Shown one piece after another: positions 1 through 5,228 of a stretch of 5,228 bases of DNA (position 1 is the first letter of the stretch; every line of letters begins with the position of its first letter). A program made the position numbers and the translations under genes. The stretch covers positions 1 through 5,228 of the forward strand of contig CALEMD010000266.1 in NCBI GenBank assembly GCA_937902945.1, given 5' to 3'. The notes under the pieces are model-generated. The model was not told the origin of the DNA. It was given only the letters and a program-made list of their open reading frames with translations, and did not search any database. Origin of the DNA: an uncultured Erysipelotrichaceae bacterium. Its GTDB lineage: Bacteria; Bacillota_I; Bacilli_A; Erysipelotrichales; Erysipelotrichaceae.

Positions 1-84
1 TCCAGTCTCTTCGGCTGTCAGATACCTATCGAGTTTCCGACACTACTCATATAGATACGCTATTTTCCTTATTTCTTCACATTT

Positions 85-114
85 CAACGTTCGCAGCTTC
101 TGCCTGTTGCGTTG
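85..114. repeat. Imperfect inverted repeat downstream of the lipoprotein gene
   Basis: CAACG (85-89) pairs with CGTTG (110-114), and inside it GCAG (93-96) pairs with CTGC (100-103). Unpaired bases (3 and 6 nt) separate the two short stems. No T-tract follows on either side within a few bases, so it is not a convincing intrinsic terminator. The remaining bases 1-124 contain no gene I can support. Confidence 0.25.
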
Positions 115-124
115 TAAATCTGCG

Positions 125-769
125 TTAATTGGCTGATGATGTGGAAGACGGAACAGTCACATTGCATTCTGAGCAGCCGCCTGCTTTTACAATCTGTCTC
201 ATCCACGCATCCATGCTGACCTGCAGTTCCGCAACTCTATCTTCGGTCCAATAATCATCCGGTTCCCCATCTGCTTCGGTAACAACACTGGATGTATTGT
301 CGTGGCCGATAACTGTACCATCAACAATGTAGCTGACATCTGGAACATAGATTCTTGAATTGCCTTCATCATCATACATGAGATTGTCTTCCCCAATCAG
401 ACTGATGATCTTTCGGTATGCTTCTGTATTATTATTCCTGTCATCCATGATGTTTAGATAATAGATTTTACTGATGCCTGTCTGCTTTGCCATTTCATTC
501 AGATAGACAACATATCTCTGACACCAAGGGCATTCTGGGAACCCAAGATATACGACTCCTGTACCATGTTCTAGAATCTTGATGATTTCATCGGATGTTC
601 TGTATACAAATACATTGTCTTCTGAAACTTCCGTATATTCAGACGCAAACTTCTGTGCATCTGTCATTGTTTCTGCAGTTGCTGATGCGGAAGCAGAAGC
701 TGCCGGAGCCGCTGTACCTGTGCATCCTGCCATAAGAGCCGCCATTGCAAACAACCATATCTTCTTCAT
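125..769 (-). CDS. Secreted thioredoxin-fold lipoprotein with CPWC motif
   Basis: From the ATG at 769 the protein has 214 residues. It begins with a lipoprotein signal: MKK, a hydrophobic stretch, then the lipobox-like LMAGC with Cys16 as the expected lipidation site, and an Ala/Ser-rich linker (20-32). A thioredoxin-like domain follows: a strand VVYLGF, the redox motif C80-P-W-C83, a helix, a strand IYYLNI (102-107), and YVPDVSYIVDG, where Pro143 fits the cis-proline, with strand and turn after it. It therefore probably reduces, oxidises or isomerises disulfides outside the cell, anchored to the membrane; the substrate and redox direction cannot be read from sequence. The fold is like small Firmicute proteins often annotated as thioredoxin-family or bacteriocin-transport accessory proteins (PedC/BrcD type), but no bacteriocin genes are nearby. 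A second CxxC (C199-S-E-C202) sits near the C-terminus. It has its own promoter and appears monocistronic; no terminator was found before the window edge. Confidence 0.82.
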   Translation of the reverse strand: MKKIWLFAMAALMAGCTGTAAPAASASASATAETMTDAQKFASEYTEVSEDNVFVYRTSDEIIKILEHGTGVVYLGFPECPWCQRYVVYLNEMAKQTGISKIYYLNIMDDRNNNTEAYRKIISLIGEDNLMYDDEGNSRIYVPDVSYIVDGTVIGHDNTSSVVTEADGEPDDYWTEDRVAELQVSMDAWMRQIVKAGGCSECNVTVPSSTSSAN

Positions 770-778
770 ATTCTTATT

Positions 779-785
779 CACCTCT
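779..785 (-). promoter_or_regulatory. Ribosome-binding site deciding the lipoprotein start
   Basis: AGAGGTG on the minus strand lies 9 nt before the ATG at 769. This selects the ATG that opens the signal peptide MKKIWLF over the in-frame ATG at 850, which falls inside the eno terminator and upstream of the promoter. Confidence 0.8.
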
Positions 786-796
786 ACATTGTTCAT

Positions 797-825
797 ATTG
801 TACCATGCTTCCCATTCTACATCAA
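797..825 (-). promoter_or_regulatory. Sigma-A-type promoter of the thioredoxin-like lipoprotein gene
   Basis: On the minus strand, -35 TTGATG (825-820, 4 of 6) is followed by a 17-bp spacer and -10 TACAAT (802-797, 5 of 6). A TGG immediately precedes the -10, making it extended. Start is expected near 790, leaving a leader of about 20 nt. The first two Ts of the -35 are the last two of the eno terminator T-tract. The gene therefore has its own start of transcription right after the operon ends. Confidence 0.8.
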
Positions 826-860
826 AAAAGAACCACATGAGTGAATCCATATGGTTCTTT
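824..860 (-). terminator. Intrinsic terminator of the pgk-tpiA-eno operon
   Basis: Starting 11 nt after the eno TAG, the minus strand AAAGAACCATATG (860-848) pairs with CATGTGGTTCTTT (839-827). This is a 13-bp stem with one G-U wobble and an 8-nt loop. The T run continues to 824, making six Ts in all. The T-tract extends into the -35 of the next promoter. The structure also covers codons an upstream start of the lipoprotein gene would use, further evidence against that start. Confidence 0.92.
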
Positions 861-871
861 CTTCAGCTAGA

Positions 872-2173
872 CTACTTGATCTTTACGTTGTAGAAGGAAT
901 CTTTCCCGTTGAACTGTGCAACAGGTCCAAGTTCTTCTTCAATGCGCATCAGCTGGTTGTACTTGCTGATACGATCTGTGCGGCTCATTGATCCAGTCTT
1001 AATCTGACCGGCATTCAAGCCAACAACCAGATCTGCAATTGTTGTATCCTCTGATTCACCGGAACGGTGAGAAACAACACATGTATATCCTGCGCGTTTC
1101 GCCATTTCCATGCAATCGAGTGTCTCAGTTACAGTACCGATCTGATTCAGTTTGATCAGAACAGAATTGGCAATGCCTTCTTCTATTCCTTTCTTTACGA
1201 TCTCAGGGTTGGTAACGAATACGTCATCACCGACAATCTGGATCTTTTTCCCGAGTCTTTCGGTCATCAGTTTCCATCCAGCCCAGTCTCTTTCACCAAG
1301 ACCATCTTCAATGGATACGATCGGATACTTCTTGATCCATCCCTCATACATATCAATCATCTCTTCAGTTGTCTTAACACCGGCACCTGATTTTTTCAGA
1401 TTGTACTTCTTTGTCTTAGGATCATAGAATTCGGAAGCTGCGGCATCAATGCACAGGGATATATCTTTGCCAGGTTTATATCCAGCAGCCTTGATTGCTT
1501 CTACCATCAGTTCCAGCGGTTCTTCATTTCCCTTTGTGCAGGAAGGAGCATAGCCGCCTTCATCGCCTACATTGGTATTGTATCCAGCTTTCTTCAGAAT
1601 GCTCTTCAAAGCGTGGAATGTTTCTGCACCCATGCGTACTGCTTCTTTTACAGAAGATGCACCTACAGGCATAATCATATATTCCTGCAGATCAACTGTA
1701 CTGTCAGCATGTGCTCCGCCATTGAGTACATTCATCATTGGAACCGGCAGAACCTTGGCATTGCATCCGCCGAAATACTTATACAGCGGCATGCCATAGA
1801 AATCTGCAGCTGCTCTTGCACAGGCAAGAGACACTGCCAGAATGGCATTGGCTCCCAGTTTTGATTTATCTTTTGTTCCATCCAGTTTCAGCATTGCCAT
1901 ATCAATGGCTGTCTGATCTGTTACATCCATGCCTTCGATGACTGGTGCAATCTTTGCATTGACGTTTACTACAGCTTTGGTGACGCCCTTGCCGTTGAAA
2001 CGCTTCTTATCACCGTCTCTGAGTTCAAGTGCTTCTCTTTCGCCAGTGCTTGCACCGCTTGGTACAATTGCTCTTCCAAATGCACCGGATTCTGTTGCAA
2101 TTTCGCATTCAACTGTAGGGTTTCCACGTGAGTCTAATACTTCGCGTGCTAATACATGTGTTATAAATGGCAT
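872..2173 (-). CDS. eno: Enolase (phosphopyruvate hydratase)
   Basis: Dehydrates 2-phosphoglycerate to phosphoenolpyruvate in the cytoplasm using Mg2+. The 433 residues match the usual bacterial length of about 430. The N-terminal domain holds AREVLDSRGNPTVE (9-22) and the mobile active-site loop PSGASTGEREALELRDGD (38-55). The barrel shows GGAHAD with His155, the general base Glu205 in VGDEGGYAP, the Mg ligands Asp243, Glu289 (SIEDGL) and Asp316 (VGDDVFVTN), catalytic Lys341 in LIKLNQIGT, His369 in SHRSGESEDT, and IKTGSMSRTDR near the C-terminus. All expected catalytic residues are present. It is the last gene of the operon and is followed directly by a strong terminator. Enolase is also known as a surface-associated plasminogen binder and a degradosome partner in some Gram-positives, but nothing in this sequence tests that. 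Confidence 0.98.
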   Translation of the reverse strand: MPFITHVLAREVLDSRGNPTVECEIATESGAFGRAIVPSGASTGEREALELRDGDKKRFNGKGVTKAVVNVNAKIAPVIEGMDVTDQTAIDMAMLKLDGTKDKSKLGANAILAVSLACARAAADFYGMPLYKYFGGCNAKVLPVPMMNVLNGGAHADSTVDLQEYMIMPVGASSVKEAVRMGAETFHALKSILKKAGYNTNVGDEGGYAPSCTKGNEEPLELMVEAIKAAGYKPGKDISLCIDAAASEFYDPKTKKYNLKKSGAGVKTTEEMIDMYEGWIKKYPIVSIEDGLGERDWAGWKLMTERLGKKIQIVGDDVFVTNPEIVKKGIEEGIANSVLIKLNQIGTVTETLDCMEMAKRAGYTCVVSHRSGESEDTTIADLVVGLNAGQIKTGSMSRTDRISKYNQLMRIEEELGPVAQFNGKDSFYNVKIK

Positions 2174-2180
2174 ATTGTTT

Positions 2181-2186
2181 CTCCTT
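2181..2186 (-). promoter_or_regulatory. Ribosome-binding site of eno
   Basis: AAGGAG on the minus strand lies 7 nt before the eno ATG at 2173, ideal spacing. The 36-nt tpiA-eno gap contains no convincing promoter or terminator, so eno is most simply co-transcribed with pgk and tpiA. Confidence 0.85.
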
Positions 2187-2209
2187 CTTTTACCGCTTCT
2201 CTTCAGGAG

Positions 2210-2962
2210 CTACTTTGTTGCATCAATAATGGCAGTGAAGGAATCAACCTTCAGGGATGCTCCGCCGATCAAAGCACCGTCAATATCAGGGCACGCCATG
2301 TACTCTTTGATATTTGTCGGTTTGACAGATCCGCCGTACTGTACGCGCACTGCTTCAGCAGCTGCTTCATCATACAGTCCCTTAACCGTGTCACGGACCA
2401 GCTTGCAGCAATTCTCTGCAATTGTTGAATCTGCAGACTTGCCTGTGCCGATTGCCCAGATCGGTTCGTAAGCAATAACCATCTTTGATACTTCTTCAGC
2501 ACTCAGTCCAGCCAGTGATCCTTTGAGTTCTTCTTTCAGAACATCAGCGGTTCTGCCAGCGTCGTATTCTGCTTCTGTCTCACCAATGCACAGAATTGGA
2601 ACAATGCCATCCGCAAATAAACGCTTTGCCTTAAGACTGCATGCTTCGTTTGTTTCGTTGAACATCTGACGGCGCTCGGAATGTCCGATGATGCAGTATG
2701 TGATGCCGATCTCTTTCAGCATCGGAACACTGACCTCACCTGTATAGGCACCGGAGTCCTTGAAATGGCAGTTCTCTGCAGCTATGATCAGATGCTTTGC
2801 ATCCTTAACGCATACATCCAAGCATGTATAAGGTGAAGCAATGCCATAATCTGCATTTTCATTTCCAGTCAGTACAGCTTCGATACCAGTCATGAATTCA
2901 GCCGCTTCAGCGCGGGTTTTGTTCATTTTCCAGTTGCCGACAATAATTGGTTTTCTGCTCAT
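2210..2962 (-). CDS. tpiA: Triose-phosphate isomerase
   Basis: Interconverts dihydroxyacetone phosphate and glyceraldehyde 3-phosphate in the cytoplasm as a dimeric TIM barrel. From the ATG at 2962 the protein has 250 residues, the family norm. It opens with the typical VGNWKMNKT holding Asn10 and catalytic Lys12, then IGHSERRQ with catalytic His94, and AYEPIWAIGTGKSA with the general base Glu166 and the flexible lid loop. The phosphate-binding YGGSVKP (209-215) and GALIGGASL (229-237) follow. A frame-matched Met at 3067 would add 35 residues with no TIM homology that overlap pgk, so it is rejected. One mild oddity is that the interface segment reads AEN (62-64) where most TIMs have AQN. It sits 4 nt after pgk and 36 nt before eno, as in many Firmicute glycolytic operons, though without gpmI after it. 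Confidence 0.97.
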   Translation of the reverse strand: MSRKPIIVGNWKMNKTRAEAAEFMTGIEAVLTGNENADYGIASPYTCLDVCVKDAKHLIIAAENCHFKDSGAYTGEVSVPMLKEIGITYCIIGHSERRQMFNETNEACSLKAKRLFADGIVPILCIGETEAEYDAGRTADVLKEELKGSLAGLSAEEVSKMVIAYEPIWAIGTGKSADSTIAENCCKLVRDTVKGLYDEAAAEAVRVQYGGSVKPTNIKEYMACPDIDGALIGGASLKVDSFTAIIDATK

Positions 2963-2966
2963 TGTC

Positions 2967-4166
2967 TTATTTAGCCTCCGGAATAATTGCAATTCCCGGC
3001 AGTTCTTTGCCTTCCATGAATTCCAGTGAAGCTCCGCCGCCTGTTGAAATGTGCGTGATCTTATCACTGTAGCCTAACTGTTTTGCAGCTGCAGCAGAAT
3101 CGCCGCCGCCGATAACTGTCATTGCATCAGGCAGTTCAGCCAGTGCTTCACAGATTGCCTTTGTACCTACTGCAAATCTAGGATTCTCGAATACACCCAT
3201 TGGTCCATTCCAGACAACCGTCTTTGCACCTTCAAGTTCTTTTTTAAATGACTTGATGGTTTCAGGTCCGATATCCAATCCCATGTATCCATCAGGAATT
3301 TCATTGGATGGTACAGTCTTTACATCTGTAGGATTGTCAAATGCATTCGCTACAACTGTATCGACAGGGAAGAACAGTTTGCCTTCGCCTTTAGCAAGGA
3401 ACTCTTTAGCCATGTCAACTTTGTCTGCTTCCAGAAGGGAAGTACCGACATTATATCCCTTTGCTTTCATAAATGTGTAAGCCATGCCTCCGCCGATCAG
3501 AATCTTATCAGCGATCTTCAGCAGGTTGTCAATAACTGCAATCTTGTCACTGACCTTAGCACCGCCAAGAATTGCTACAAACGGACGCTTCGGATCATTG
3601 ATAGCCTTGCCGAGATTTGTAACTTCCTTTTCAACCAGGAAGCCTAAAGCTGCAGGCAGATGTGTAGGAATACCTACTGTACTAGCATGTGCTCTATGAA
3701 CAGAACCGAATGCATCTTCAACAAACAGATCACCCAGTTTAGCCCAGTATTCTCCGAGCTCAGGATCATTCTTTGATTCACCCTTTTCATAGCGGGTGTT
3801 CTGCATCAGGATGATTTCTCCTGCTTTTTCGTTCTTGACTGCTTCTTCAAGAGCAGCACCTCTTGTTTCAGAAATAAATGTAACATGCGCACTTACCAGT
3901 TCCTGCAGACGGGCAGCAACCGGAGCCATATTGTTCTTTTTCTTATCTGCTTCTTCCTTGACAGGATCTTTGTGATCCACTTTTCCCAGATGGCTCAGAA
4001 GCAATACCTTTGCACCATTCTCAGTCAGATAATTGATTGTAGGCAGAGCAGCACGGATTCTGTTATCGTCTGTGATTTTGCCTTCCTGCAGCGGAACATT
4101 GAAATCCACACGTACGATGACATGCTTGTCTTTAACGTTCAGATCTTTTACTGTAACTTTTGACAT
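2967..4166 (-). CDS. pgk: Phosphoglycerate kinase
   Basis: Cytoplasmic glycolytic enzyme transferring the acyl-phosphate of 1,3-bisphosphoglycerate to ADP, giving ATP and 3-phosphoglycerate. The 399 residues match the family's usual length of about 390-400. Visible landmarks are VRVDFNVP (18-25), the substrate-binding DNRIRA with Arg38, SHLG (58-61), HRAHAST (157-163, Arg158), GGAKVSDK (201-208) in the nucleotide domain, WNGPMGVFE (about 317-325), GGGDSAAA (353-360) and GGGAS (376-380). The segment after SHLG lacks the usual RPKG, and QNTRY (122-126) replaces the common ENVRF. With ESKNDPELG...YWA this is the Staphylococcus/Streptococcus/Mollicutes style of Pgk and not a defect. The ATG at 4166 has an AGGAGG site and its own promoter. 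It is first in the operon; the stop TAA is only 4 nt before the tpiA ATG, so the two are probably translationally coupled. Confidence 0.97.
   Translation of the reverse strand: MSKVTVKDLNVKDKHVIVRVDFNVPLQEGKITDDNRIRAALPTINYLTENGAKVLLLSHLGKVDHKDPVKEEADKKKNNMAPVAARLQELVSAHVTFISETRGAALEEAVKNEKAGEIILMQNTRYEKGESKNDPELGEYWAKLGDLFVEDAFGSVHRAHASTVGIPTHLPAALGFLVEKEVTNLGKAINDPKRPFVAILGGAKVSDKIAVIDNLLKIADKILIGGGMAYTFMKAKGYNVGTSLLEADKVDMAKEFLAKGEGKLFFPVDTVVANAFDNPTDVKTVPSNEIPDGYMGLDIGPETIKSFKKELEGAKTVVWNGPMGVFENPRFAVGTKAICEALAELPDAMTVIGGGDSAAAAKQLGYSDKITHISTGGGASLEFMEGKELPGIAIIPEAK
2975..2979 (-). promoter_or_regulatory. tpiA ribosome-binding site inside the end of pgk
   Basis: GGAGG on the minus strand lies within the last pgk codons (Pro-Glu-Ala) and ends 12 nt before the tpiA ATG at 2962. 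The spacing is slightly long. Ribosomes terminating at the pgk TAA would finish almost on the tpiA start, which argues for coupling. It also rejects the longer in-frame start at 3067. Confidence 0.75.
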
Positions 4167-4176
4167 ATTCTCAAAT

Positions 4177-4184
4177 CTCCTCCT
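4177..4184 (-). promoter_or_regulatory. Strong ribosome-binding site of pgk
   Basis: The minus strand reads AGGAGGAG, ending 10 nt before the pgk ATG at 4166. It is a near-perfect anti-16S match and fixes the pgk start. Confidence 0.88.
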
Positions 4185-4195
4185 AGTATGAAATT

Positions 4196-4225
4196 ATTAT
4201 AGCACCCCAAAACAGCGATAGTAAA
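4196..4225 (-). promoter_or_regulatory. Sigma-A-type promoter of the pgk-tpiA-eno operon
   Basis: On the minus strand a perfect -10 TATAAT (4201-4196) is preceded by TGC, an extended -10 (4204-4202). TTTACT (4225-4220) matches 4 of 6 bases of the -35 consensus at an 18-bp spacing. Transcription should start near 4189, leaving a leader of about 22 nt that contains little beyond the ribosome-binding site. There is therefore no room for a riboswitch or attenuator. The very good -10 fits a highly expressed glycolytic operon. Confidence 0.85.
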
Positions 4226-4233
4226 CGATGCCT
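4220..4233. promoter_or_regulatory. Degenerate cre-like sequence overlapping the pgk -35
   Basis: The plus-strand 14-mer AGTAAACGATGCCT resembles the CcpA operator consensus TGWAANCGNTNWCA, with the central CG kept and three mismatches, two of them at the outer bases. It covers the -35 hexamer, where a bound protein would be expected to repress. Degenerate matches of this kind are common in low-GC DNA, so this is only a candidate. Confidence 0.2.
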
Positions 4234-4234
4234 C

Positions 4235-4246
4235 ACACTTTTGTGT
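4235..4246. other. Short dyad ACAC-TTTT-GTGT upstream of the pgk promoter
   Basis: A perfect 4+4 inverted repeat around four T bases lies about 10 bp upstream of the pgk -35 element, centred near -51 from the inferred start. A second T-tract (4249-4253) sits about 10 bp away on the same helix face and is followed by another CACA (4254-4257). It could be a regulator site, an UP-element-like A/T-tract region, or chance. The rest of the interval between the glgA terminator and the promoter (4247-4295) shows no gene or other clear signal. Confidence 0.3.
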
Positions 4247-4295
4247 ACTTTTTCACATTATTGTCAGACGGTCTTCACAAGCCGCTTTGCAGTCC

Positions 4296-4329
4296 AAAAA
4301 GAAAACAGACCGGATTGCCCAATCTGTTT
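4296..4329 (-). terminator. Intrinsic terminator after glgA
   Basis: Read on the minus strand, AAACAGATTGG (4329-4319) pairs with CCGGTCTGTTT (4313-4303). This gives an 11-bp stem with two G-U wobbles and a 5-nt loop (GCAAT). A T-rich tail, TCTTTTT (4302-4296), follows. It lies 16 nt past the glgA stop. The plus-strand side of the stem lacks a T-tract, so it should act only for minus-strand transcription. It separates glgA from the glycolytic operon. Confidence 0.88.
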
Positions 4330-4345
4330 CCCTGCATTCATTCAA

Positions 4346-5228
4346 TCAGCCCTGCCAGCTGCACAGTCCATAGTACAGTTCTTCATAGAGATCTGCACTC
4401 TTTTCCCAGCTGACATCGTCTGTCATAGCACTCTTTACAAGGCCTTTCCAGCCTGGCTTATTCTGATAGAACTGCTCACTAGCCCAGCGCAGCGTATAGA
4501 CCATATCATCGGCATTGACAGCCCAGAAGCTGAAGCCATTGCCTTCACCTGTATACTGGTTGAAAGGCTGAACAGTATCTTTCAATCCGCCTGTTTCTCT
4601 GACAAGCGGCAATGCTCCATAATGCATGGCAATCAGCTGTCCGATACCACAAGGTTCATACAAGGACGGCATCAGGAACAGATCACTGGATGCATAGATG
4701 CGGTGTGCAAGTTCTTCATTGTAGCCGCAGTAGTAAACAGCCTTGCCCTTGTAATTGCTTTCCATCCATTTGAATGCATTCTCTGCATTCGGCTCTCCGG
4801 TGCCAAGCACTACCAGCTGTACATCAAGTCCCAGTATTTCCTGCAGACGTTCTGTAATCAGATAGACGCCCTTCTGATTGGTAAGTCTTGAGACAATCCC
4901 GATCATCATGACATCATTTGTAACTTTCAGTCCCAGTTCTTCCTGCAGAGCCAGCTTGTTTGCTTTCTTCCCAGACACCCAGCTGCGGGTATCATAGTTT
5001 TTCACCAGATGCGTATCTGTCTTTGGATTCCACATGGCTGTATCAATGCCATTGACGATGCCCCACAGATCATCTCTGCGGTATCTGAGCACTGAATCCA
5101 TTCTTTCTCCGTATGTTTCTGTGAGTATTTCATTGGCATAGGATGGAGATACAGTTGTAACCTTGTCCGCATAGACAATGCCGGCTTTCATAAAACTGAT
5201 GCCGGAATCAAATTTAATGGATCCATTA
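4346..5228 (-). CDS. glgA: Glycogen synthase (ADP-glucose type, GT5), 3' part only; 5' end beyond the window
   Basis: GlgA transfers glucose from ADP-glucose to the non-reducing end of a growing alpha-1,4-glucan in the cytoplasm. The frame stays open to the window edge, so the Met at 5191 is internal: twelve more codons upstream read NGSIKFDSGISF and join the family motif KAGIVYADKVTTVSP. About 293 residues are visible; the usual length is about 475-480, so roughly the first 185, including the N-terminal ADP-glucose loop, are missing. Numbering from the first complete codon, I see NGID...WNP (about 59-68), the GT-B C-terminal Rossmann start IGIVSRLTNQKG (109-120), VVLGTGEP (139-146), the nucleotide-sugar site EPCGIGQL (191-198, Glu191 being the conserved acidic residue) and RETGGLKDTV (210-219). 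The stop is TGA at 4348-4346, followed 17 nt later by a terminator, so it probably closes a glg operon lying to the right. Identification is firm; nothing suggests damage. Confidence 0.95.
   Translation of the reverse strand, partial: NGSIKFDSGISFMKAGIVYADKVTTVSPSYANEILTETYGERMDSVLRYRRDDLWGIVNGIDTAMWNPKTDTHLVKNYDTRSWVSGKKANKLALQEELGLKVTNDVMMIGIVSRLTNQKGVYLITERLQEILGLDVQLVVLGTGEPNAENAFKWMESNYKGKAVYYCGYNEELAHRIYASSDLFLMPSLYEPCGIGQLIAMHYGALPLVRETGGLKDTVQPFNQYTGEGNGFSFWAVNADDMVYTLRWASEQFYQNKPGWKGLVKSAMTDDVSWEKSADLYEELYYGLCSWQG

Noticed and set aside
85..114. Hairpin as a terminator for the lipoprotein gene
   Set aside because: The stem is broken by unpaired bases and no T-tract follows on the minus strand, so it lacks the features of an intrinsic terminator.
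1..150. Minus-strand open frame of about 37 codons after the lipoprotein stop, rich in Lys, Arg and Glu, ending at a TAG near 46
   Set aside because: It has no ATG, no ribosome-binding site and no recognisable family. It overlaps the lipoprotein gene end and is short enough to be chance. A remnant gene cannot be excluded without the sequence to the left.
770..850. Longer in-frame start (ATG at 850) for the lipoprotein gene
   Set aside because: It would lie inside the eno terminator and upstream of the promoter, has no ribosome-binding site, and would bury the signal peptide behind 27 residues. The ATG at 769 has AGAGGTG at 9 nt and starts a typical lipoprotein signal.
579..893. Plus-strand open frame opposite the lipoprotein gene and eno end
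   Set aside because: Its Ala-rich part mirrors the Ala/Ser linker codons of the real gene, it crosses the terminator and promoter, and it has no family resemblance. It is an antisense shadow.
1929..2471. Plus-strand open frame of 180 codons across eno and tpiA
   Set aside because: It spans the intergenic gap and two well-identified genes on the other strand, is Ser/Leu/Pro-rich as antisense frames usually are, and resembles no known protein.
2963..3067. Longer in-frame start (ATG at 3067) for tpiA
   Set aside because: The extra 35 residues overlap pgk coding sequence in another frame and do not resemble TIM, whose N-terminus is conserved from the ATG at 2962.
4167..4345. Riboswitch, T-box or small RNA between glgA and pgk
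   Set aside because: The inferred pgk leader is only about 22 nt, and the rest of the gap is accounted for by the glgA terminator and promoter-proximal DNA; no conserved RNA element was recognised.
4241..4891. Plus-strand open frame of 216 codons opposite glgA
   Set aside because: GlgA on the minus strand is certain from its motifs. The plus frame runs through the glgA terminator and has the Cys/Phe/Ile-rich look of antisense translation.

Overview
This window looks like ordinary chromosome from a low-GC Gram-positive bacterium (Firmicutes/Bacillota). Supporting signs are strong AGGAGG-type ribosome-binding sites, near-consensus sigma-A-type promoters with extended -10 TG motifs, intrinsic hairpin-plus-T-tract terminators, and a lipobox-bearing lipoprotein. 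The phosphoglycerate kinase carries the QNTR...ESKNDPELG...YWA sequence style that I associate with the Staphylococcus/Streptococcus/Mollicutes-Erysipelotrichia branch. An Erysipelotrichia-like host is a reasonable guess, but it is inference and the sequence does not prove it.

Every gene I can support lies on the minus strand, so transcription runs from high to low coordinates. In that order: (1) the 3' portion of glgA, glycogen synthase (5228-4346, 5' end outside the window), closed by an intrinsic terminator (4329-4296); (2) a short regulatory region (about 4295-4167) with a strong extended -10 promoter and a small dyad just upstream of it; (3) a three-gene glycolytic operon, pgk (4166-2967), tpiA (2962-2210) and eno (2173-872), with gaps of 4 and 36 nt and no internal terminator seen; (4) a strong terminator after eno (860-824) whose T-tract runs into the -35 element of the next promoter (825-797); (5) a monocistronic-looking gene for a thioredoxin-fold lipoprotein (769-125); (6) 124 bases at the window edge with no gene I can support.

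The operon supplies the triose-phosphate and lower glycolysis steps: TpiA interconverts DHAP and GAP, Pgk makes ATP from 1,3-bisphosphoglycerate, and Eno makes phosphoenolpyruvate. GAPDH and phosphoglycerate mutase must be encoded elsewhere. GlgA belongs to carbon storage and appears to be a separate transcription unit. The lipoprotein is probably an extracytoplasmic thiol-disulfide protein anchored to the outer face of the membrane, and it is not obviously linked to glycolysis. I found no CRISPR array, mobile element, RNA gene or new multi-gene system. The least-explained items are the second CxxC motif at the lipoprotein C-terminus and the dyad/cre-like sequences at the pgk promoter.
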